Source: Microbacterium sp. SORGH_AS_0969
GTDB taxonomy: Bacteria > Actinomycetota > Actinomycetes > Actinomycetales > Microbacteriaceae
Direction: 5' to 3'
DNA: 64,000 bases
Assembly (NCBI RefSeq): GCF_030818255.1
Contig: NZ_JAUTAG010000001.1
Coordinates: 3,782,001 to 3,846,000, forward strand
Shown here piece by piece: positions 16,965-25,590 of this stretch (the stretch's first letter is position 1; each line of letters starts with the position of its first letter). Under the pieces are notes generated by a model. The model had not been told where the DNA came from and did no database searches. It worked only from the letters and a program-made list of their open reading frames with translations. The position numbers were made by a program, and so were the translations under genes.

Positions 16965-17790
16965 CCCCTCCCGCCTCGAAGCGCGCTCCGTCTCGCTCGC
17001 GTACGACGGCGCCACCGTCGTCCCCGAGCTGACCGTCGCGATCCCACCCGGGTCGTTCACGGTAATCATCGGCCCGAACGCGTGCGGCAAGTCGACGCTG
17101 CTGCGCGGGCTCTCGCGCCTCCTCTCCCCCGCCGCCGGCACCGTCGTGCTCGACGGACGCGACATCTCGACCTACCCCGCGAAGGAGGTCGCGCGCCGTC
17201 TCGGCCTCCTCCCGCAGAGCGCGCTCGCTCCCGACGGCATCACGGTCGCCGACCTCGTCGGTCGCGGCCGCTACCCGCACCAGTCGCTGCTGCGGCAGTG
17301 GTCGAGCGCCGACGAGGCGGCGGTGAAGGAGGCCCTGGATGCCACGGGCACGACCGACCTGTCGGCCCGCCCCGTCGACGCGCTCTCGGGCGGGCAGCGT
17401 CAGCGCGTCTGGGTCGCGATGGTGCTCGCGCAGCAGACCGACCTCCTGCTGCTCGACGAACCCACCACCTACCTCGACGTCGCGCACCAGGTCGAGCTCA
17501 TGGAGCTGTTCGCCGAGCTGAACGCCCGCGGGCGCACCGTCGTCGCCGTGCTGCACGACCTCAACCACGCCGCCCGGTACGCGAGCCACATCATCGCGAT
17601 GCGCGACGGCCGCATCGTCGCCGAGGGAGCCCCGCGCGAGGTCATCACGAGCGAACGCGTCGAGGAAGTCTACGGCCTGCCGAACGTCGTGATCGACGAC
17701 CCGGTGACGGGCGGTCCGCTGGTGGTGCCGCTGCGCGGCGGGGCGTTCGCCGCGCGGGCCGCCGCGGCGGCGACGGGGCTCGACGCGTGA
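16957..17790 (+). CDS. iron-siderophore ABC transporter ATP-binding protein
   Basis: The 277-residue ATPase is of the FepC/FecE type. Walker A is GPNACGKST, the signature is LSGGQRQRV, Walker B is LLLLDEPTTYLDV and the switch His is in VLHDLNHAARY. The GTG start lies inside the end of the permease gene. It supplies energy for ferric-siderophore import. The stop overlaps the GTG of the siderophore-interacting protein. Confidence 0.93.
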   Translation: MSDPSRLEARSVSLAYDGATVVPELTVAIPPGSFTVIIGPNACGKSTLLRGLSRLLSPAAGTVVLDGRDISTYPAKEVARRLGLLPQSALAPDGITVADLVGRGRYPHQSLLRQWSSADEAAVKEALDATGTTDLSARPVDALSGGQRQRVWVAMVLAQQTDLLLLDEPTTYLDVAHQVELMELFAELNARGRTVVAVLHDLNHAARYASHIIAMRDGRIVAEGAPREVITSERVEEVYGLPNVVIDDPVTGGPLVVPLRGGAFAARAAAAATGLDA

Positions 17791-18737
17791 GCGGGGAGCG
17801 GATGCCGGGAGTCGCGGCGGACGCGGCGGCGGGGGCTTCCCGCTCGGGCGGCGACCGGATGCCGTCGGGCGCCGGGACGAGAGGGGTCCCCGCGGCTTCC
17901 ACGGGCCCCGACGACGCGGCATCCGCTGCTCCCCGCCCGTGGGAATACAGCGCCTTCCCCGTGACTGTGGCCCGACGCGAGATGCTCTCCCCGAACTTCG
18001 TGCGACTCACCTTCTCGGGCGACGCGCTGCAGCACTTCGCGCCGTGGGGCCTCGATCAACGCATCAAGCTCGTCCTGCCCCTGCCGGGCGGAGGGCTCGC
18101 CGAGTTCGGCCTTCTCGACGACCCCACGCCGCACCCGTCGGACTGGTACACGCGGTGGAAGGCGCTGCCGCCGGACGAACGCAACGTCCTGCGCACGTAC
18201 ACGCCCGCCGCGATCCGCCCCGAGGCAGGCGAGATCGACGTGGACATCTACCTGCACTCCCCCGACGGCCCCGCCTCGCGATGGGCGCGCGGCGCGCGCG
18301 TGGGAGAGACGCTCGTGATCACGGGCCCCGACGTCCGCAACGGATGGACGGGATACGGCATCCATTGGCAGCCGCCCGAGCAGTACACCTCGTTCCTGCT
18401 GGTCGCGGACGAGACGGCGATCCCCGCCGTACGCGGCATCGCGGCGTCGCTGCCACCCGCCGCACGCGGCATCGCGATCGTCGAGATCGGCGACCACGCC
18501 GACGACCTCACCGTCGCGGGCCTGAGCCCTCAGGTCGACGTGCGCGTCGTCGGGCGCGGCGAGACCGAGGCCGCCGTGCGCGCGTGGGCCACGCCCGACG
18601 TCGCCGTCGCGTGGCTCGCCGGAGAATCGGGCGTCGTCACGGCCTCGCGACGCGTGCTGGTCCGCGAGCTCGGCGTGCCGCGCGAGCGCGTCGCCTTCCT
18701 CGGCTACTGGCGCGAGGGCGGAGCGCTGGTGGACTGA
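17787..18737 (+). CDS. siderophore-interacting protein (FAD-binding ferric-siderophore reductase)
   Basis: The 316-residue flavoprotein would reduce imported ferric siderophore to release iron in the cytoplasm. It carries the SIP family elements FVRLTFSGDAL, the FAD-binding RTYTPAAIRPEAGEIDVD, and a C-terminal VAWLAGESGVV with LGYWREGG at the end. An N-terminal extension of about 45 Gly/Ala/Ser residues precedes the fold. The coupled GTG at 17787 was kept, but a shorter start is possible. It closes the iron-regulated operon. Confidence 0.88.
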   Translation: MSGERMPGVAADAAAGASRSGGDRMPSGAGTRGVPAASTGPDDAASAAPRPWEYSAFPVTVARREMLSPNFVRLTFSGDALQHFAPWGLDQRIKLVLPLPGGGLAEFGLLDDPTPHPSDWYTRWKALPPDERNVLRTYTPAAIRPEAGEIDVDIYLHSPDGPASRWARGARVGETLVITGPDVRNGWTGYGIHWQPPEQYTSFLLVADETAIPAVRGIAASLPPAARGIAIVEIGDHADDLTVAGLSPQVDVRVVGRGETEAAVRAWATPDVAVAWLAGESGVVTASRRVLVRELGVPRERVAFLGYWREGGALVD

Positions 18738-18750
18738 AGCGCGGCGGGCC

Positions 18751-18836
18751 GTGCGAAACTCCTGAGTTTCCGCGTCCTCGAGCGGACAAGCAGCCCCTTG
18801 TCGCTCCCGCGAGCCGGTTTCTCCGGAGTTTCGCAC
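18751..18836. repeat. palindromic element with GTGCGAAACTCC / GGAGTTTCGCAC arms
   Basis: Between the convergent siderophore and amidase genes, 12-base perfect inverted arms lie at 18751-18762 and 18825-18836. The left arm is itself part of a smaller palindrome, GAAACTCCTGAGTTTC. The sequence can form large or small hairpins and may serve as a bidirectional terminator or be a miniature dispersed repeat. Confidence 0.65.
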
Positions 18837-18902
18837 AGCGCAACCGCACCACCGGCGCGCGCGGAAGAACGCTCGCGTCACCGCAGAGCGTCGGCGCTCG
18901 GG

Positions 18903-20780
18903 TCAGGGCTCGGTCGGCAGATCGGGGAACAGCGAGGGCGCCTGCCTGTGGTGGGTCTGCTGCTCGTACGCGTACGCGAAGCCGATCAGGCGGTCCTCGG
19001 CATAGGGCGCGCCGAGGAACTCGAGACCGCGGTGGATCCCCAGGATCGTCCCCTCTGGCAGGTCGACGTCGGTGGCCCCCATGGGCACCGAGATCGCCGG
19101 GTAGCCGCTGGCCGCGCTGATGAGATTGTTGAAGCCCGAGAGGAGGTCGGGGGCGCCGGTGCTCGGATAGATGAGCGCGTCGAGGTCGTTCTCCCGCATG
19201 AGCTGGTCGATTCGATCCTGGACCGCCTTCTGCCCCGCACGGAAGGGGCCGTAGGCCGCCTCGCGCTCCTCCGTGGTCGTCGAGGCGAACTCTCGCACGA
19301 CCTCCGCCGGCCAGCTCGAGAGCGGATGCCCCGCCGCTTCGGCATCGGTGACCTTCTGCGCCAGGTCGGCGAATGTGTAGCCGGGTCGGTAGTAGGTGTC
19401 GAGGTACACGTCGACTCCGTGGGTGAAGGTCTTGCTCCCGTGGATGTCCTCCATCCGGCCGCCAGCGACCGGGTCGAACGAGGCGATGTCGACGACCGTG
19501 GCGCCGGCGGCCTCCAGGTCGGCACGCGCCGCGGCGACGAGCTGGAAGTCCCCGGTCTGCGCGTCCGTGGGTCCTCGGTCCACGAGGTAGCCGACGCGGA
19601 CGCCCTGAAGAGCGTTCGGATCGAGGCTGCTCGCGTACGAGACGGGCTTGCGGAACGCCTCCGGAGCGATCGCGTGCTCGCCGGGCGAAGCCTCCGCCAG
19701 CGCGTCGAGCGACAGCGCGGCATCCGAGACCGTGCGTGTCATGGGACCGATGGTGTCCCGGTACTCGTCGAGGGGAAGGACCCCCTCGCGACTGACGAGC
19801 CCGACGGTCGGACGGATGCCGACGAGGGCGTTGTACGACGAGGGGACTCGTACCGAGCCGCCGGTGTCGGTGCCGAGCCCCACCGCTCCGAGGTTGGCCG
19901 AGACCGAAGCACCGGTGCCGCCGCTCGACCCGCCCGGGGGCAGATCGAAACCGTAGGCGTTCTTGGTGTTGCCGTACGAGCTGTTCGACACGACGGTCGA
20001 CATCGCGAACTCCGACAGGTTGGCCTTCGCGATCACGATCGCCCCCATCGCCTTCAGCCGCGTGATGGCCTCGGCGTCCGTCGAGGTCACGTTGTCGGCC
20101 AGGCAGGCGCACCCCGCGGTGGTGGCGAGCCCAGCCAGGTTGATGTTGTCTTTCGCGATGACCGGGATGCCGTGCAGGATGCTGCGCGGCCCGGTCGCTG
20201 CCCGCTCCGCGTCGAGAGCCGCAGCCTCGGCCATGGCCGTCGGGTTCGTCGCGATGATGGACTCGAGCGCCGCGTCCGGGTCGCGGGGGTCGAGCCCGGC
20301 CGTGCGGTCGTAGGCGGCGATGCGGCGCAGATACTGCGCCGTCAGCTCCTGGGAGGTGAGCGTCCCGGCCGTCATCGCCTTCTGGATCGCGACGACGTCG
20401 GTCTCCTGCAGCTCGAAGGGGTCGTCGTCGTAGATGAACTGCTTCGAGAGCGCGGCGACGTCGGTCACCGTGATCGCACCGTCCTGATCAGCGTCCGCCG
20501 CGGCGACGGCATCCCATCCGGGATCACCGGCCTTCCGCCCGACGGCGGTCATCAGCACGGTCAGGTCGTCGCGGTCGACCTTCGCGTCGCCAGTGAGTTC
20601 GCCGCGCTGGTAGGCGGGAGCCGCATAGCTGACCGAGTCGGTCTCGGCGTGCGCCGGCGCGACCGCCCCGAACACCAGCGCCGCCGCGGTGACGGCGGCC
20701 ACCCCGGAAACGAGCATCGTCCTTCTCACGAGTGTTCCCTTCACCACGATCGGGGCGGGGGCGAAGCGGAGAGCGTTCAT
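18903..20780 (-). CDS. secreted amidase-signature enzyme with N-terminal dockerin-like repeat pair
   Basis: The 625-residue protein has a signal peptide ending around AHAE (residue 46). Two dockerin-type F-hand repeats follow at about 60-81 (GDAKVDRDDLTVLMTAVG) and 95-116. The second repeat has a canonical calcium loop, DADQDGAITVTD (Asp96, 98, 100 and 107); the first loop is degenerate. The rest is an amidase-signature hydrolase with Lys210, cis-Ser286 in GGSSGG and nucleophile Ser309 in TDTGGSVRVP. The start overlaps the stop of the cohesin-domain gene (ATGA). I infer that the enzyme is held on the cell surface by that protein. The amide substrate is unknown. Confidence 0.85.
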   Translation of the reverse strand: MNALRFAPAPIVVKGTLVRRTMLVSGVAAVTAAALVFGAVAPAHAETDSVSYAAPAYQRGELTGDAKVDRDDLTVLMTAVGRKAGDPGWDAVAAADADQDGAITVTDVAALSKQFIYDDDPFELQETDVVAIQKAMTAGTLTSQELTAQYLRRIAAYDRTAGLDPRDPDAALESIIATNPTAMAEAAALDAERAATGPRSILHGIPVIAKDNINLAGLATTAGCACLADNVTSTDAEAITRLKAMGAIVIAKANLSEFAMSTVVSNSSYGNTKNAYGFDLPPGGSSGGTGASVSANLGAVGLGTDTGGSVRVPSSYNALVGIRPTVGLVSREGVLPLDEYRDTIGPMTRTVSDAALSLDALAEASPGEHAIAPEAFRKPVSYASSLDPNALQGVRVGYLVDRGPTDAQTGDFQLVAAARADLEAAGATVVDIASFDPVAGGRMEDIHGSKTFTHGVDVYLDTYYRPGYTFADLAQKVTDAEAAGHPLSSWPAEVVREFASTTTEEREAAYGPFRAGQKAVQDRIDQLMRENDLDALIYPSTGAPDLLSGFNNLISAASGYPAISVPMGATDVDLPEGTILGIHRGLEFLGAPYAEDRLIGFAYAYEQQTHHRQAPSLFPDLPTEP

Positions 20781-21901
20781 CCCCGACCCCCGTCATCGCC
20801 TGCGGCGCGATGGAACCGTCGCCTCATGAGCACGATCGCGGCCGCGCCGAGCAGGACGACGACCGCGATGAGCGCCCACACCAGCGCGGACGTCGAGTCC
20901 GCGGACACCGGCGCGGCGTCGGCGGTCGCCTCGTTCGTGACACCGGCGGCTCCGACGGAGGGGCTGGCCGAACTCCGCGGGGCGGATGCCGCTTCGTCCG
21001 CCGCGCGGATCGTGATCGGGAGCGTCGTCACCGCGAGCCCCCGCGAGAGGACGACGATCTCGTGCTGCCCGGTGGGGGCGGTCTCGGGGATCGTCGCCGC
21101 CAGGACGAACGATCCGGTCTCATCCGCGGTGACCTCACCCAGGCGGATCGAGTCGGAGTCCAGTCCGACACGGTACGCGGCATCGGGGGTGAGTCCGCGG
21201 GCGGTCAGGGTGATCGTCTCGCCGACCCGCGGGGTGAGCGATGACGCCGTGATCCTCGGCGATGTCGCGGTCGGGGCCGCGGACGACTGCGGAGCCGAGC
21301 CGCGGAACGTCCTGTCCCCGCCGCGCGACACGCCCGAGCCCTGCCCCGTCACCGAGATGGTCGGCGGTGCGCCCGGCGCGGACGGCTCCGGCGCCGACGA
21401 CGAGGGGGCGACCGTGTAGCCCAGGCCGATGGCGGGCGTGAGCGTCGTGCCGACCAGGGCGGAGTCGATGATCGTGACCTCGTCGATGCGGAGGAGTGCT
21501 TCTCCCGGCCCCGTGGCCACGAAGCCCAGCGACCCCAGGGGAACGTCGCCCGTTCGGCCGCTCGAGGTTCCCAGACGCGTCACGGTGAAGTCGATCGCCC
21601 CCTCGACGCCCGACACGCTGAACATGCCCGGGAAGTCCGACGTCACCGCGGCGGGGTCGAGAACGACACGGTCGGCGTCGTAGGTGACGCGCACCGTCGC
21701 GGCGTAGAGGTCGGCTGCCCCGGTCACTCCCAGGTCGAGTGCGACCGGATCCCCCGACGCGCCGCCCGTGTCGGACAGCGTCGCCGTCAGCGACGGGGAG
21801 GACTCAGCAGCGATCGCGGCGGGTGTCGCGGAGCCGAGGAGCGCGGTCGCCGCGATCGTCGACAGCAGGAGGACGAGCCAGCGGCTTCGGAGTCGCGGCA
21901 T
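20777..21901 (-). CDS. cohesin-domain cell-surface protein with C-terminal membrane anchor
   Basis: The 374-residue protein has a signal peptide (1-32) and a cohesin-like beta domain at about 37-163. That domain shows the usual opening GDPVALDLGVTGAADLYAA, then VRVTYDADRVVLD and LGSLGFVATGPG. A Ser/Pro linker follows, then an Ig/TIG-like domain at about 215-300, a Ser/Ala linker, a membrane helix at 339-359, and a short basic tail. It is coupled by ATGA overlap to an amidase bearing a dockerin-like pair, so it probably serves as scaffold or anchor. Cohesin assignment is by pattern, not by search. Confidence 0.78.
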   Translation of the reverse strand: MPRLRSRWLVLLLSTIAATALLGSATPAAIAAESSPSLTATLSDTGGASGDPVALDLGVTGAADLYAATVRVTYDADRVVLDPAAVTSDFPGMFSVSGVEGAIDFTVTRLGTSSGRTGDVPLGSLGFVATGPGEALLRIDEVTIIDSALVGTTLTPAIGLGYTVAPSSSAPEPSAPGAPPTISVTGQGSGVSRGGDRTFRGSAPQSSAAPTATSPRITASSLTPRVGETITLTARGLTPDAAYRVGLDSDSIRLGEVTADETGSFVLAATIPETAPTGQHEIVVLSRGLAVTTLPITIRAADEAASAPRSSASPSVGAAGVTNEATADAAPVSADSTSALVWALIAVVVLLGAAAIVLMRRRFHRAAGDDGGRG

Positions 21902-22018
21902 GCAATGGGCCTCACGGTCGGCGGGAAAGCGCGTCGGTTTCGCCGACTTCGCCCACCATACTGTGAATAGCCTGACGGTTCGTTCTGTCTGCGCTGAGTC
22001 GTCTCCGACTCGCCGCGG

Positions 22019-22672
22019 TCAGCGCATCAAGTCCAGCACCGATAGTCCGGCGCCGACGGCCCACCCCTCGGTGAGGGCGGCGAGTTCGGGGACGTCCTGC
22101 AGCGCGACTCCCCCGCCGGTGATGACCACGACGGTGCCGTCGCGCACGACCTGCACGCTCGTGATGTTCACCTGCGCGGCCGGATCGTACTGTCCGCCCG
22201 CCGTGAGCGCCCAGGCGTCGTCGGCAGCGAGCCGAGGGTCGTCGATCGTCCAGCCGAGATCGTCGTAGTCCTTCTCGACGTAGCTCGGGTCGCGCATGAT
22301 GCCGATGCTGATCCCGCCGTAGTTGTTGAGATCGAGCGACTGCTGCGCCGTCTGCGGCGTCATCCAGGTGCACGCCAACTCGTGCCCGCTCGAGCCGTCC
22401 CTCTCACCGTTCTCTGACCCGGGCACCTCGACGAGCTCGGCCACCTCCGGGCCGAGGGCGGATTTCACCTCGTCGCAGGTGGGGTAGCTCCCGGATGCCG
22501 GGGAGGTCGTGGCATCCGTCCCGTCCGGCGCCTCGGTCGCGGCGCCGTCGTCGATCGCCTGCGGGGCCGGCTCGTCGGGCGAATCGTCGCCGGGAGCGAC
22601 ACCGGTGCAGCCCGCCAGAGCGGTCGCGATGAGGGTGAGGGCGATGAGGGGAGCCGAGCGTCGGCGGATCAT
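22019..22672 (-). CDS. DUF3558-like lipoprotein
   Basis: This 217-residue secreted lipoprotein has lipobox LAGCTG. An Asp/Pro/Thr linker leads to a domain with two cysteines (PTCDEVKSALGPEV and HELACTWM) and a C-terminal VVITGGGVALQDVPELAALT stretch. These resemble the DUF3558 family of actinobacterial surface lipoproteins, whose function is unknown. The ATG at 22672 directly precedes the signal peptide. It lies 117 bp upstream of the cohesin gene in the same direction and may share its transcript. Confidence 0.65.
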   Translation of the reverse strand: MIRRRSAPLIALTLIATALAGCTGVAPGDDSPDEPAPQAIDDGAATEAPDGTDATTSPASGSYPTCDEVKSALGPEVAELVEVPGSENGERDGSSGHELACTWMTPQTAQQSLDLNNYGGISIGIMRDPSYVEKDYDDLGWTIDDPRLAADDAWALTAGGQYDPAAQVNITSVQVVRDGTVVVITGGGVALQDVPELAALTEGWAVGAGLSVLDLMR

Positions 22673-22863
22673 GGGGTGGTCTCCATTCGGGGGGACAATG
22701 TCGACCGCGACATTCTGGCAGAACCCTGGCGGCGAGCGCGTGACAGGCGGGAGACAGGATGCCGTCGCCCCTCGTTGAGAACAGGACGCACGCTCGGAAC
22801 AGGCCGGCGCGCGCCGCATCGATCCTGTTCTCGCGCCTTCCCCTGATGTGACGTGCGCTCCGG

Positions 22864-24588
22864 TCAGAACAGCTGCCGGAAGTTCGTCGCGGCGAGGTCG
22901 ATCAGCTCGTCGCCGCGCCCCGAGAGCACCGTGCGGATCGCGTAGAGGGTGAAGCCCTTGGCCTGCTCGAGGGTGACGGACGGCGGCATGGACAGCTCCT
23001 GCCGCGCGGTCTTCACCGAGACCAGCGCGGGCCCATCGTGCGCGAGAGCGGCGGACAGCGCGCCCTCGAGATCGTCCGCGTCGTCCACGCGGAAGCCCTT
23101 GAGCCCGATCGCTTCGGCAACAGCCGCGAAGTCGGGGTTCTTCAGGTCGGTGCCGAAGGTGACGAAGCCCGCGGCCTTCATCTCGAGCTCGACGAAGTTC
23201 AACGAGGAGTTGTCGAAGACGACGACCTTCACGGGCAGCTCGTTCTGCACGATCGTGATGAGCTCGCCGAGGAGCATCGCGAGGCCGCCGTCACCGGCGA
23301 GGGCGATGACCTGCCGGTCGGGGAACGCCGACTGCGCTCCGATCGCGTGCGAGACGGCGTTGGCCATCGTGCCGTGCGAGAACGACCCGATCAGGCGACG
23401 ATCGCGCGTCATCGTGAGGTAGCGCGCGGCCCACACCACGGGCGAGCCGACGTCGGGGATGAAGACGGCGTCGTCCTCGGCGAGGCGGTCGAGCGTCCGC
23501 GCGACGAACTGCGGGTGCAGCGGCTTTCCGCGACCCGTCGGCACGGCGAGGTCGTCGAGCTTCGCGCGCGTCTTGCGGTAGTGCTCGCGCGCGTCGTCGG
23601 CGTGCCGCGAGGACTTCCCCTCGGTCAGCAGCGGCAGCAGCGCCTGGACCGTGTCGCGGACGGTGCCGACCAGGCCGATGTCGACCGGATGCCGCCGGCC
23701 CAGCTGCGCACCCCGGATGTCGACCTGGATGTGCGTGGCGTGCTGAGGGTAGAACTGCGGGTACGGGAAGTCGGTGCCGAGCATGAGCACCACGTCGGCG
23801 TCTTCCATCGCGCGGTAGCCCGACGAGAAGCCGAGGAGTCCGGTCATCCCGACGTCGTACGGGTTCTCCCATTCGATGTGCTCCTTGCCGCGCAGGGCGT
23901 GCACGACGGGCGCCCGCAGACGCTCGGCGAGTTCGACGACCTCGTCGTGCGCCCCCGCGACGCCCGCGCCCGCGAGGATCGTGACCTTCTGGGCGGCGTT
24001 GAGCACCTCGGCCGTGCGTCGAAGCTCCTCTTCAGAGGGAAGGATGCGAGGGGTCGCGCGCTCGATCGCGACGACCCGCTCGTTCTTGGCCTTCGCCAGC
24101 AGCACGTCTCCGGGGATGACGAGCACCGCGACCCCGCGCTTCTCGATCGCCTCGCGCATCGCGATCTCGAGCAGGCGCGGCATCTGCACGGGGTCGGCGA
24201 CGTACTCGACGTAGACGGAGCACTCGCGGAACAACTCCTGCGGGTGCGTCTCCTGGAAGTAGTTCGTGCCGATCTCGGCCGTCGGGATGTGCGCGGCGAT
24301 CGCCAGGACCGGAACCCTCGAGCGGTTGGCGTCGTAGAGACCGTTGATGAGGTGGAGGTTTCCCGGCCCGCAGCTACCCGCGCACACCGTGAGCTCGCCG
24401 GTCAACTCGGCCTCGGCCGCGGCCGCGAAAGCCGCTCCCTCCTCGTGCCGCACGTGCTGCCACCGGATCACGCCGTCTCGGCGGATGGCATCCGTGAAGC
24501 CGTTCAGCGAATCGCCGGGGAGGCCATAGACCCGTTCGATGTTGTGGCGGCGGAGGGAGGCGACGATGTTCTCAGCGACGGTGGTCAC
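22864..24588 (-). CDS. poxB: pyruvate dehydrogenase (quinone) / pyruvate oxidase
   Basis: The 574-residue thiamine-diphosphate enzyme decarboxylates pyruvate to acetate and passes electrons to quinone. It has the N-terminal VYGLPGDSLNGF, catalytic Glu50 in HEEGAAFAA, the PoxB-typical GTNYFQETHPQELFRECS, and the ThDP-binding LAGDGGLAMLLGEL ending near FDNSSLNF. The length equals the E. coli enzyme (572). The GTG at 24588 is preceded by AAAGGA. PoxB enzymes act peripherally on the membrane, usually in stationary phase. Acetolactate synthase is excluded by the PoxB-specific motif. Confidence 0.9.
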   Translation of the reverse strand: MTTVAENIVASLRRHNIERVYGLPGDSLNGFTDAIRRDGVIRWQHVRHEEGAAFAAAAEAELTGELTVCAGSCGPGNLHLINGLYDANRSRVPVLAIAAHIPTAEIGTNYFQETHPQELFRECSVYVEYVADPVQMPRLLEIAMREAIEKRGVAVLVIPGDVLLAKAKNERVVAIERATPRILPSEEELRRTAEVLNAAQKVTILAGAGVAGAHDEVVELAERLRAPVVHALRGKEHIEWENPYDVGMTGLLGFSSGYRAMEDADVVLMLGTDFPYPQFYPQHATHIQVDIRGAQLGRRHPVDIGLVGTVRDTVQALLPLLTEGKSSRHADDAREHYRKTRAKLDDLAVPTGRGKPLHPQFVARTLDRLAEDDAVFIPDVGSPVVWAARYLTMTRDRRLIGSFSHGTMANAVSHAIGAQSAFPDRQVIALAGDGGLAMLLGELITIVQNELPVKVVVFDNSSLNFVELEMKAAGFVTFGTDLKNPDFAAVAEAIGLKGFRVDDADDLEGALSAALAHDGPALVSVKTARQELSMPPSVTLEQAKGFTLYAIRTVLSGRGDELIDLAATNFRQLF

Positions 24589-24690
24589 GGGAGTCCTTTC
24601 GACGAACGTGCGGTACCCCTCACGCTACGCCCGTCCGCGAGCGGGGAGAGGGACCCACCGAGGGCCACGGATCGATGCTGAGATGGACCC

Positions 24691-25590
24691 ATGAGCGTCC
24701 CGCTGGCTCCGTACCCCCTGCCGTCCGGCTGGAACCTTCGCCCGGCGCGGCCGCGGTCGCGGCTCATCACCAACGTGCTCGTCGTGTGCTGTCTCGCGCT
24801 CTCGGCTGCGCTGTGGGGCGCCGTCGTCGGCGAGCAGACCGTCCTCGGGACGATCCTCGCGCTGCTGCTCCTCGGGTTCCTCGCGGTGGTCGCCGTCGGG
24901 GGCGAGCGTGCGGGCGGCGAGCGCGCGCTGCCCGAGTTCGTGAACGCGCTCGCGCTCACGCGCGCCGAGACGCGACCCGCCGACTCGTGGGTGTCGTTCT
25001 TCCGGCAGCGCGCCCCTTCGCTGTGGTCGTGCCTGTGGCTGCTCGGGGGCGGCCTGGTGACGACGGCGGCGTGCGGCATCCTGATCGTCCGCTGCATCGT
25101 GGAAGGCGGCCAGGTGCTGCTCGTTCTCGTCTTCCTCGTGCCGCTGACGCTGGCCGCGGTGATCGTCGCTCTCGCCGGCGCGAACTCGCTCGCGGTGCGC
25201 GGGCGTGCACGGTGGTTCGCGCGGCGTCCGCGCGGCCTGGTGGTGGGCCGCTCCGGCGTCACGCTGTACTCGTTCGATCGCGGCGAGTTCGACCGCTCCT
25301 GGCCGTGGGACGCGATCGTCGATGTCGTACCGGGCGGGCTCGTCGACGCACGGCGCGGGAACACGGTGCCCGAGCTGAAGCTCCACGCCGCGGACGCCGG
25401 CGGCGCGGTGGAGAAACACCACGTCCCCGTCGACTCGCTCGCGTCGCACGCGTGGCTCGTCTACGTCGTGCTCCGGTTCTGGAGAGAGCATCCCGAGCTG
25501 CGCGACGAGCTCGACACGAGCGCGGGCCAGGACCGCATGGCGTCGTGGATGGCGGGGTTGACCGAGGCGGCGGACGCGCGCCGCGTCTAG
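24691..25590 (+). CDS. hypothetical membrane protein
   Basis: This 299-residue protein has two membrane helices near residues 28-67 and two more near 110-160. A soluble C-terminal half follows, containing RSGVTLYSFDRGEFDRSWPWDAIVDV, which looks like a PH-like or bacterial membrane-flanked domain. I do not recognise the family. It is divergent from poxB and its end overlaps the frameshifted AraC gene by 4 bp. Codon usage is like its neighbours, which supports a real gene. Confidence 0.6.
   Translation: MSVPLAPYPLPSGWNLRPARPRSRLITNVLVVCCLALSAALWGAVVGEQTVLGTILALLLLGFLAVVAVGGERAGGERALPEFVNALALTRAETRPADSWVSFFRQRAPSLWSCLWLLGGGLVTTAACGILIVRCIVEGGQVLLVLVFLVPLTLAAVIVALAGANSLAVRGRARWFARRPRGLVVGRSGVTLYSFDRGEFDRSWPWDAIVDVVPGGLVDARRGNTVPELKLHAADAGGAVEKHHVPVDSLASHAWLVYVVLRFWREHPELRDELDTSAGQDRMASWMAGLTEAADARRV

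Noticed and set aside
14790..17165. 791-residue minus-strand frame across the siderophore genes
   Set aside because: Composition is rich in Arg/Gly/Asp without domains, a typical antisense shadow of the permease and ATPase genes.
18798..21419. 873-residue plus-strand frame opposite amidase and cohesin genes
   Set aside because: It is the antisense shadow of two genes with clear signal peptides and catalytic motifs.
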